Assembly (NCBI RefSeq): GCF_010645065.1
Contig: NZ_JAADZW010000020.1
Coordinates: 1 to 64,000 of the forward strand
Reading direction: 5' to 3'
DNA from: Flavobacterium fluviatile
Lineage (GTDB): Bacteria; Bacteroidota; Bacteroidia; Flavobacteriales; Flavobacteriaceae
DNA: 64,000 nt
Shown here: piece after piece, positions 58,005 through 64,000 of the stretch
Layout: each line of letters opens with the position of its first letter
Position numbering within the stretch: the stretch's first letter is position 1
Notes under the pieces: generated by a model
Told to the model about the DNA's origin: nothing
What the model saw: the letters and a program-made list of their open reading frames with translations, nothing else
Databases searched by the model: none
Position numbers and translations under genes: made by a program

Positions 58005-59150
58005 ATGATTACAACAGCAAAAAGATTAGACACAGTTGAAGAATACTACTTCTCATCAAAACTGAGAGAAGTTCGACAACTCATGTCTGAAGGAAAACCG
58101 ATCATCAATATGGGAATCGGAAGCCCTGATTTGAGTCCGTCGAAAGCAGTAATTGAAGCGGTAGCCTCCGCCATTCAGGACGAAAACGGGCATGGGTATC
58201 AGAGCTATCAGGGATTACCGGAAATGAGGCAGGCGATGGCAGATTTTTATCAGGATCAGTTTGGTGTTGCAGTGAATCCGAATAATGAGATTTTACCTCT
58301 GATGGGTTCGAAAGAAGGAATCATGCATATTTCGCTTGCATTTTTAAACCCGGGCGATCACGTTTTAATTCCGAATCCGGGTTATCCGACTTATACATCG
58401 GTAACCAATTTGGTAGAAGCAGTTCCGGTTTATTATGATTTGAAGGAAGAAAATGCATGGGAACCGGATTTCGAAGCTTTAGAAAAACTGGATCTTTCGA
58501 AAGTTAAAATAATGTGGCTGGGATATCCGCACATGCCGACAGGAGCTAGAGGAAGTTTAGCGTTATTTGAAAAACTGGTTGCTTTTGCTAAAAAACACAA
58601 CTTATTACTGATCAATGATAATCCGTATAGTTTTGTTTTGAATGATAATCCGATGAGTTTATTGCAGGTTGAAGGTGCAAAAGATGTGGCTTTAGAATTA
58701 AATTCACTGAGTAAAACATTCAACATGGCGGGCTGGAGAGTCGGAATGGTTTTAGGAAATCCTGAAATTATCGATGCGGTCCTAAAAGTAAAAAGCAACA
58801 TGGACAGCGGCATGTATTACGGAATTCAAAAAGGAGCAATTGCAGCTTTGAAATGTGATAAATCCTGGTTTGAAGACCAAAACAAAATTTACAGACGCCG
58901 TAGAGAATTAACTGAAAAGTTAGCAGAAAAATTAAACTGTAAAGTGTATAAAGAAGGAGTTGGCTTATTTGTTTGGGCCAAACTTCCGGAAGGAATTGAA
59001 TCAGCAGAGAAGTTCATTGACGAAATATTATATGAGAAACATATTTTCATTACACCGGGAACCATTTTTGGTAGTAACGGTGAAGGTTATATCAGATTCT
59101 CATTATGTGTGAAAGAAGAAAAAGTACAAGAGGCAATAGACAGGTTTTAG
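58005..59150 (+). CDS. PLP-dependent aminotransferase, class I/II
   Basis: A 381-residue pyridoxal-phosphate aminotransferase. The cofactor lysine is in ELNSLSKTFNMAGWRVGMVLG; other blocks are INMGIGSPDLSPSKAVIEAV, LPLMGSKEGIMHISLAFLNPG, LINDNPYSFVL and the arginine site GEGYIRFSLCVKEE. Placement between pheA and tyrA says it makes phenylalanine and tyrosine from their keto acids; it could also use aspartate. Its stop codon's G is the first base of the following palindrome. Confidence 0.93.
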   Translation: MITTAKRLDTVEEYYFSSKLREVRQLMSEGKPIINMGIGSPDLSPSKAVIEAVASAIQDENGHGYQSYQGLPEMRQAMADFYQDQFGVAVNPNNEILPLMGSKEGIMHISLAFLNPGDHVLIPNPGYPTYTSVTNLVEAVPVYYDLKEENAWEPDFEALEKLDLSKVKIMWLGYPHMPTGARGSLALFEKLVAFAKKHNLLLINDNPYSFVLNDNPMSLLQVEGAKDVALELNSLSKTFNMAGWRVGMVLGNPEIIDAVLKVKSNMDSGMYYGIQKGAIAALKCDKSWFEDQNKIYRRRRELTEKLAEKLNCKVYKEGVGLFVWAKLPEGIESAEKFIDEILYEKHIFITPGTIFGSNGEGYIRFSLCVKEEKVQEAIDRF

Positions 59151-59222
59151 TCATTGCGAGGAACGAAGCAATCACACTAACAATGATTCAGCAACTGAGA
59201 TTGCTTCGTTCCTCGCAATGAC
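59150..59222. repeat. GTCATTGCGAGGAACGAAGC palindrome
   Basis: A nearly perfect inverted repeat (GTCATTGCGAGGAACGAAGC and its inverse, about 24-bp arms) directly abutting the aminotransferase stop. It is a common dispersed palindrome in Bacteroidota and related in core (GAGGAACGA) to the elements flanking the GIY-YIG gene. Confidence 0.9.
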
Positions 59223-59250
59223 AAAGTGTCTTGAAAAAACGAGAAGCCCT

Positions 59251-59326
59251 AGCCCTGATAGAAGCGGCATCCTTTTATGGCGGGGTTCGCCATAAAAGAT
59301 ACAGCGGATAGCAGGAAACAGCTTCT
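59251..59326 (+). repeat. Dispersed structured element, copy 2
   Basis: The second copy of the element at 64-139. CTTTTATGGCG (59272-59282) and CGCCATAAAAG (59288-59298) form an 11-bp stem around GGGTT. Relative to copy 1 one stem pair is swapped G-C for C-G and one wobble is A-U. It ends 14 bases before the tyrA start codon, so it forms the upstream leader of that gene. Confidence 0.8.
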
Positions 59327-59339
59327 AATAAAAAAGAAT

Positions 59340-60197
59340 ATGAAAGTATACGTAATAGGAATAGGATTAATAGGCGGTTCGATGGTGCTGGACATCAAAG
59401 AAAAGCATCCCGCTGCGACTATTTTCGGAATTGACAATAACGAAAAACATTTGCAGCAGGCGATTGATTTGGGCGTTATTGATGAAGCGGGAAGCTTTGA
59501 GGATTTGCAAAAAGCAGATTTTGTAATCGTATCCGTTCCGGTAGATGTTGCGCTGACGGTTTTGCCTAAAGTTCTGGATGCCGTTGGAGATAAGACGATT
59601 GTCTTTGAAGTAGGATCGACCAAAAAGCCAATTTGCGATGCAGTAGCAAATCATCCAAAAAGGAGAAATTTTATTGCTACACATCCAATTGCAGGGACAG
59701 AGTTTTCAGGACCATCGGCAGCAATAAAAGGTTTGTTTAATGGAAAGACGAACATTATCTGTGAAGTAGAAAAAACCGCTTTCAAACTGCAGGAAAAAGC
59801 ATTACAGCTTTTCAGCGAAATAGGAATGAGGATTCGGTATATGGATCCCGTTTCACACGACAAACACATTGCTTACGTTTCGCATTTATCGCACATTAGT
59901 TCGTTTATGCTTGGGAAAACAGTAATGGTTAAAGAAAAAGACGAACAGGATATTTTTGATATGGCGGGAAGTGGATTTGAGAGTACCGTTCGTCTGGCAA
60001 AAAGTTCACCGGCAATGTGGACACCGATTTTTAAACAAAACAAAGAGTACGTTCTGGAAACCTTAGAAGGGTATATCGCAAATTTAACGCAGTTTAGGGA
60101 TTTGCTGGCAGATGATAATTATAATGCCATTTTTGAAGAAATGGAAAGCGTCAATAAAATAAGAGAAATATTAAACGGAATAACAATAAAAAAGTAA
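59340..60197 (+). CDS. tyrA: Prephenate dehydrogenase
   Basis: A 285-residue NAD-dependent prephenate dehydrogenase, making 4-hydroxyphenylpyruvate for tyrosine. The start at 59340 gives MKVYVIGIGLIGGSMVLDI with the GxGxxG loop; a longer frame would translate the repeat. HPIAGTEFSGPSAA holds the prephenate-binding histidine, and SHLSHISSFMLGK and FDMAGSGFESTVRLAKSSP complete the catalytic domain. It lies inside the phenylalanine-tyrosine operon. Confidence 0.95.
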   Translation: MKVYVIGIGLIGGSMVLDIKEKHPAATIFGIDNNEKHLQQAIDLGVIDEAGSFEDLQKADFVIVSVPVDVALTVLPKVLDAVGDKTIVFEVGSTKKPICDAVANHPKRRNFIATHPIAGTEFSGPSAAIKGLFNGKTNIICEVEKTAFKLQEKALQLFSEIGMRIRYMDPVSHDKHIAYVSHLSHISSFMLGKTVMVKEKDEQDIFDMAGSGFESTVRLAKSSPAMWTPIFKQNKEYVLETLEGYIANLTQFRDLLADDNYNAIFEEMESVNKIREILNGITIKK

Positions 60198-60208
60198 ACT
60201 ATAAAACG

Positions 60209-61291
60209 ATGGAAAATAAGAAAGAAATGAGAAAGTGGTTAGAGGATTTCAATTTAGATCACCCACTTGTGATAGCTGGACCTTGTAGTGCAGAAACTGA
60301 AGATCAGGTTTTGAAAATCGCTCACGAACTGAAAGATTCAAAAGTTAGTGTATTCAGAGCCGGAATCTGGAAACCAAGAACGCGTCCGGGAGGATTTGAA
60401 GGTGTTGGCGAAATTGGTTTGAAATGGTTGCAAAAAGCAAAAGCTGAAACTGGTTTATTAATGGGAACTGAGGTTGCAACTGCAGCGCACTGTAAATTAG
60501 CTTTAGAACATGATATCGACGTTTTATGGGTTGGTGCACGTACAACTGCAAACCCTTTCGCAGTTCAGGAAATTGCTGATACATTAAAAGGAACTGATAA
60601 AATTGTTTTGGTGAAAAACCCTGTAAACCCGGATTTAGCTTTATGGTTAGGTGGTGTTGAGCGTTTACACATGGCTGGAATCGAGAAATTAGGAGTAATC
60701 CACAGAGGTTTCTCTACTTACGAAAAAACAAAATACAGAAACATTCCGGAATGGCAGATTGCTATCGAATTGCAAAATAAATTCCCTGATTTACCATTGA
60801 TCATCGATCCATCCCACATTACCGGAGATCGTAAAATGATTTTCGAAGTAACTCAGGAAGCTTTAGACCTGAACTACGACGGTATGATTATCGAAACTCA
60901 TATCGATCCGGACAACGCCTGGTCTGATGCTGCTCAACAGGTTACTCCGGATACTTTGAAACAAATCATCAAAGATTTGACTATCAGAAAAACGGATGAT
61001 ACTACAGATGAGTACAGCCAGAAAATGACGAAACTAAGAGCTAATATCGACGTTCTGGATGCTAACTTATTAGAGTTGTTAGGAAAACGTATGAAAGTTG
61101 CTGACGAAATTGGTCAGGTTAAAAAAGATGCTAACGTTGCAATCCTTCAAAACAGCCGTTGGAACGAAATCTTAGGAAAAATGATTTTAGAAGGTGAGAA
61201 AAAAGGTCTTACTGAAGAGTTTGTTTTAAAAATGTTCAAAGCAATTCACCAGGAAAGTATCGGTCACCAGGAGAAAATTTTCAACGCATAA
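60209..61291 (+). CDS. Bifunctional DAHP synthase / chorismate mutase
   Basis: A 360-residue fusion. Residues about 1-265 are a type I beta-class 3-deoxy-7-phosphoheptulonate synthase (PLVIAGPCSAETEDQVLKIA, FRAGIWKPRTRPGGFEGVG, IDPSHITGDRKMIFEV, MIIETHIDPDNAWSDAAQQV). Residues about 270-350 are an AroQ chorismate mutase (MTKLRANIDVLDANLLELLGKRM, ADEIGQVKK). It starts the shikimate pathway and also makes prephenate for pheA and tyrA just upstream. The fusion gives coordinated control of entry and branch point. It is 11 bases after tyrA. Confidence 0.93.
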   Translation: MENKKEMRKWLEDFNLDHPLVIAGPCSAETEDQVLKIAHELKDSKVSVFRAGIWKPRTRPGGFEGVGEIGLKWLQKAKAETGLLMGTEVATAAHCKLALEHDIDVLWVGARTTANPFAVQEIADTLKGTDKIVLVKNPVNPDLALWLGGVERLHMAGIEKLGVIHRGFSTYEKTKYRNIPEWQIAIELQNKFPDLPLIIDPSHITGDRKMIFEVTQEALDLNYDGMIIETHIDPDNAWSDAAQQVTPDTLKQIIKDLTIRKTDDTTDEYSQKMTKLRANIDVLDANLLELLGKRMKVADEIGQVKKDANVAILQNSRWNEILGKMILEGEKKGLTEEFVLKMFKAIHQESIGHQEKIFNA

Positions 61292-61300
61292 TTTTCTTTA

Positions 61301-61483
61301 ATCCTATAAGTGATATAAGTTAATTTAAGTTTTTTAAAAGCTTTGTTGATAATTTTAATTATATCACGACATTAAAATTAATTGTTTTTTAAAAATCCCT
61401 ATTGCTTTGAAGGAAGTGATGGGGATTTTTTTCTTATAAAAAGTTACTGTCTATATTCGCTTATATAACTTATATGGTTTAAA
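61301..61483 (+). repeat. CATATAAGT nested inverted repeat, copy C
   Basis: It starts 10 bases after the stop of the last aromatic gene: TCCTATAAGTGATATAAG on the left and CTTATATAACTTATATGG on the right. Inside is a terminator hairpin (AAAATCCC pairing with GGGATTTT followed by T's) at about 61397-61432. This closes the operon. Confidence 0.8.
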
Positions 61484-61546
61484 TTATTCATTTATCTTTG
61501 CAAAGAATTTAGGTTTAATCTAAAATCAGCAATCTAAAATTAAAGA

Positions 61547-62524
61547 ATGACAGGAACCGTCTATAAATCTACAGGAAGCTGGTACACCGTAAAATCTGAA
61601 AGTGGAGATTTTGTGGAATGCCGTATGAAAGGGAAATTCAGAATAAAAGGCATAAAAAGTACCAATCCTATTGCTGTAGGTGATATTGTCGATTATGAAT
61701 TAGAAGAGACCTCAGATGCGGTGACGGGAATGATTCATACTATTCATGAAAGGAAAAACTATATCGTTCGTAAATCGGTTAACCTTTCGAAACAGATTCA
61801 CATTATTGCCTCTAACATTGATCAGGTTTTTTTACTGGTTACGATTGATAATCCTCCAACAACTACCAGTTTTATAGATCGTTTTTTGGTTACTGCCGAA
61901 GCCTACGGAATTGAGGCTATCCTGATTTTTAATAAAATTGATACTTTAACGGAACAAACATTAGACGATCAGCTTTATTTGCAGCACATTTATACTGAAA
62001 TAGGATATAAATGTCTCCGAATTTCATCCACAGAAGATAAAGGAGTTGATAAGCTGAAAGAGATGATGATTGGCAAAGTGAGTATGTTTTCCGGACATTC
62101 GGGAGTTGGAAAATCAACTTTGGTCAATGCGATGGAACCAAGTCTTCATCTAAAAACTACAGTAATTTCAGAACAAAGCAAACAAGGCCAGCATACCACT
62201 ACTTTTGCCGAAATGTATGATCTGTCTTTTGATGCCAGAATCATAGATACTCCGGGAATCAAAGGTTTCGGAATAGTTGATATGGAGCCGACCGAAATCA
62301 GCGGTTATTTTCCGGAATTTTTCAGATTAAAAGATCAGTGCAAGTTTAACAACTGTTTACACAAAGAAGAACCGCATTGTGCCATCAAAGCAGCTTTGGA
62401 AAAAGATGAAATAGCCTGGTCGCGTTACAACAGTTATCTTAAAATCCTCGAAGGTGATGATGAACATTATCGTACGGATACTTATGGTGAGGACCGGGCA
62501 GCGAGTGATGAAACGAGGAAATAA
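61547..62524 (+). CDS. rsgA: Ribosome small subunit-dependent GTPase A
   Basis: A 325-residue circularly permuted GTPase that helps mature the 30S subunit. An N-terminal OB-fold (MTGTVYKSTGSWYTVKSE) is followed by the GTP domain in the permuted order G4 (FNKID), G1 (FSGHSGVGKSTLVNAM) and G3 (DTPGIKGFG). The C-terminal zinc-binding cluster is CKFNNCLHKEEPHC. The length is normal. Confidence 0.96.
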   Translation: MTGTVYKSTGSWYTVKSESGDFVECRMKGKFRIKGIKSTNPIAVGDIVDYELEETSDAVTGMIHTIHERKNYIVRKSVNLSKQIHIIASNIDQVFLLVTIDNPPTTTSFIDRFLVTAEAYGIEAILIFNKIDTLTEQTLDDQLYLQHIYTEIGYKCLRISSTEDKGVDKLKEMMIGKVSMFSGHSGVGKSTLVNAMEPSLHLKTTVISEQSKQGQHTTTFAEMYDLSFDARIIDTPGIKGFGIVDMEPTEISGYFPEFFRLKDQCKFNNCLHKEEPHCAIKAALEKDEIAWSRYNSYLKILEGDDEHYRTDTYGEDRAASDETRK

Positions 62525-62589
62525 AAAATTAAATTCCAATTTTTTAAATTCCAACTTCCAAAATGAACATGATGGCAATTGCACTGTAG

Positions 62590-62609
62590 AGATGCACTGT
62601 AGTGCATCT
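62590..62609. repeat. AGATGCACT/AGTGCATCT palindrome
   Basis: A 20-bp hairpin with 9-bp arms in the rsgA-dtd gap; the same family occurs at 40161-40182. AATTCCAA words precede it at about 62527-62560. Confidence 0.75.
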
Positions 62610-62674
62610 AAACGTCAGAAATAAAATCTGTTTAATCCTTTAATGATTGGTGTCAAACCACAATTCACAGTTTA

Positions 62675-63127
62675 ATGAAAGTAGTAATTCAGAGAGTCTC
62701 AGAAGCATCAGTAACCGTTGAAGGGAAAAAAGTTGCCGATATTCAAAAAGGTCTTTTAGTCTTAGTTGGAATCGAAGATGCAGACACGCAGGAAGATATC
62801 GACTGGCTTGCCGGTAAAATAATAAAAATGAGAATTTTTGGAGATGAGAATGATGTCATGAATTGTTCTGTTCAGGATATTGACGGAGAAATTATTGTCG
62901 TAAGTCAGTTTACACTTCACGCTTCCACTAAAAAAGGAAACCGCCCTTCGTATATAAAAGCCTCAAAACCAGAATTTGCAATTCCGATGTACGAGAACTT
63001 CGTGAAAGCATTGGAAAAAGAATTCCAGAAGAAAATACAAACCGGAATTTTTGGTGCAGATATGAAAGTCAGGCTGTTAAATGATGGTCCCGTAACTATC
63101 ACAATTGACAGTAAAAACAAGGAATAA
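62675..63127 (+). CDS. dtd: D-aminoacyl-tRNA deacylase
   Basis: A 150-residue D-aminoacyl-tRNA deacylase, which removes D-amino acids (and glycine from tRNA-Ala) mischarged onto tRNA. The start MKVVIQRVSEASVTVEGKKV, the catalytic VVSQFTLHASTKKGNRPSY and the GADMKVRLLNDGPVTITID block near the C-terminus are complete. It follows rsgA on the same strand after a palindrome-bearing spacer. Confidence 0.96.
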   Translation: MKVVIQRVSEASVTVEGKKVADIQKGLLVLVGIEDADTQEDIDWLAGKIIKMRIFGDENDVMNCSVQDIDGEIIVVSQFTLHASTKKGNRPSYIKASKPEFAIPMYENFVKALEKEFQKKIQTGIFGADMKVRLLNDGPVTITIDSKNKE

Positions 63128-63190
63128 AAAACAACTAAACATTTGTTAAGAATTTCTAAAAATATCTATATTTGACGAAAATACTTACTA

Positions 63191-64000
63191 ATGAAGACTC
63201 CTTGTTACTCGTTACTTCTTTTCTTATTTACTTTAATTTCTTCAGCCCAAAAAAGCACTTATCTTATCTCTTCAATTAAAGACAGTCTGAAAGAAAATGC
63301 TAATGCAGTTGTGCGTTTAGATCAAATGGATATCATCATCGCTTCCCAAAGAAGCATGAACATCAAAACCCAGAGAGTTGTATCGGTTTTAAATGAAAAG
63401 GGGTTAAGTGATATTGATGCGTATCAGCATTACGATAAATCCACTTCAGTAAAAAACATCGAAGCCATTGTTTATGATGCATTAGGTACCGAAATCAAAA
63501 AGATTAAGCGAAAAGATTTTAGAGACCAAAGTGCTGTAAGCGGAAGTACTCTTTTTTCAGATAATCGTGTTCTTTATTTAGATTATACACCGGTTTCGTA
63601 TCCTTTTACAATTGTTTACACCAGTGAAACCGAAACCTCAAATACGGCTTTTATACCCCAATGGTACTTTTTGGGAGGATATTACGTTAGTGTTGAAAAA
63701 TGTGTGTTGAATGTTACTTTTCCTGGTAACCTTGGGTTTAAAAAGAAAGAGTTTCATTTTTCAGAATTTAATATCAATAAAACGGTTGATACGGATACCA
63801 GACTAAGCTATGAGGCTGTAAATATTTTAGCTCAGAAAGCAGAAGATCTTAGTCCGTCTTCGCGCGATCTTTATCCAAGAATAATGATGGGCCTTGAAAA
63901 ATTTCATTTAGAAGGGGTAGACGGAACAGCAACAACCTGGGAAGAATTCGGTAAATGGTATGGTGATAAAATTTTATCAGGTACAACAACATTGCCGGAA
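63191..64000 (+). CDS. DUF3857 domain protein, truncated by window end
   Basis: An open frame of 270 codons running off the end of the window. A signal peptide (MKTPCYSLLLFLFTLISSAQ) is followed by a DUF3857-type domain (RVVSVLNEKGLSDIDAYQHY, VKNIEAIVYDALGTEIKKIK, VSGSTLFSDNRVLYLDYTPV). Complete family members carry a transglutaminase-like domain after this. The protein is therefore probably periplasmic or outer-membrane associated; function is not assignable from the part seen. Confidence 0.85.
   Translation, partial: MKTPCYSLLLFLFTLISSAQKSTYLISSIKDSLKENANAVVRLDQMDIIIASQRSMNIKTQRVVSVLNEKGLSDIDAYQHYDKSTSVKNIEAIVYDALGTEIKKIKRKDFRDQSAVSGSTLFSDNRVLYLDYTPVSYPFTIVYTSETETSNTAFIPQWYFLGGYYVSVEKCVLNVTFPGNLGFKKKEFHFSEFNINKTVDTDTRLSYEAVNILAQKAEDLSPSSRDLYPRIMMGLEKFHLEGVDGTATTWEEFGKWYGDKILSGTTTLPE

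Noticed and set aside
59277..59339. Longer tyrA start
   Set aside because: The upstream in-frame start lies in the structured repeat, and the extra residues are unlike any prephenate dehydrogenase; the GxGxxG N-terminus fits the start at 59340.
1..64000. tRNA or rRNA genes, insertion sequences, prophage
   Set aside because: No T-loop-like GTTCGAATC pattern with flanking stems, no rRNA-like stretch, no transposase or phage structural protein was seen while reading both strands.

Overview
The window is a stretch of chromosome from a member of the Bacteroidota, almost certainly a Flavobacterium or close relative. The DNA is AT-rich and start codons generally lack Shine-Dalgarno sequences. There are TonB-dependent receptors with carboxypeptidase-like N-terminal domains, a type IX secretion (T9SS) sorting domain, lipoproteins with acidic surface-export signals, Bacteroidota-restricted DUFs (DUF5686, DUF3098, DUF4271, DUF4296), and spacers packed with short palindromic repeats. 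I saw no prophage, insertion sequence, CRISPR array, rRNA or tRNA.

Layout. 0.1-5.3 kb: an outer-membrane DUF5686 protein, frr and pyrH on the minus strand, a thioredoxin-fold protein, and a 25-residue ORF with its own terminator. 5.3-8.1 kb: ftsX, a DUF3098 gene, uppP and truB. 8.4-11.6 kb: a possible molybdenum locus with a ModE-type regulator, a TonB receptor and a lipoprotein with a sulfite-oxidase-type molybdopterin fold, headed by perfect palindromes. 11.7-24.9 kb: leuS (with unusual in-frame inserts), a zinc metallopeptidase, an Lrp regulator, hemD-like, DUF4271, a dolichol-phosphate-mannose-synthase-like glycosyltransferase, dihydroorotase, tyrS, a toxin-antitoxin pair with a frameshifted toxin, and a LuxE-type acyl-protein synthetase. 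24.9-33.3 kb: a probable phosphate-starvation region with an orphan T9SS sorting-domain protein, a surface lipoprotein, a TonB receptor, a PhoB/PhoR-type two-component system and an OprP/OprO-type porin. At least two of its promoters carry TAACA-like direct repeats at exact 11-bp intervals, like E. coli Pho boxes. 33.4-43.3 kb: a glycosyltransferase, a 1143-residue outer-membrane protein, lysC, a GNAT protein, fbp, a TerB-like protein and HupE/UreJ. 43.3-52.5 kb: dCMP deaminase, a C-terminal processing protease, small proteins, MarC, DUF3109, and nrdB/nrdA. 52.5-56.7 kb: a GIY-YIG nuclease gene bracketed by inverted repeats, a DUF1800/DUF1501 pair, a 79-bp tandem repeat and a small membrane protein with a strong Shine-Dalgarno. 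56.8-61.3 kb: an aromatic amino acid operon (pheA, aminotransferase, tyrA, DAHP synthase-chorismate mutase) preceded by a complete Phe/Tyr transcription attenuator. 61.5-64 kb: rsgA, dtd and the start of a DUF3857 gene.

The most interesting items are regulatory and structural. They are the phenylalanine attenuator (promoter, 19-residue leader with 8 aromatic residues, competing antiterminator and terminator), the 11-bp-phased box arrays in the phosphate region, the ModE/TonB/molybdopterin-fold cluster with a 20-bp palindrome, the nuclease gene inside near-identical 39-bp inverted repeats, and several dispersed palindromic families. In many of the palindromes inspected, the non-Watson-Crick positions are G-U pairs only in the sense of the upstream gene, which suggests they act as RNA in 3' ends.
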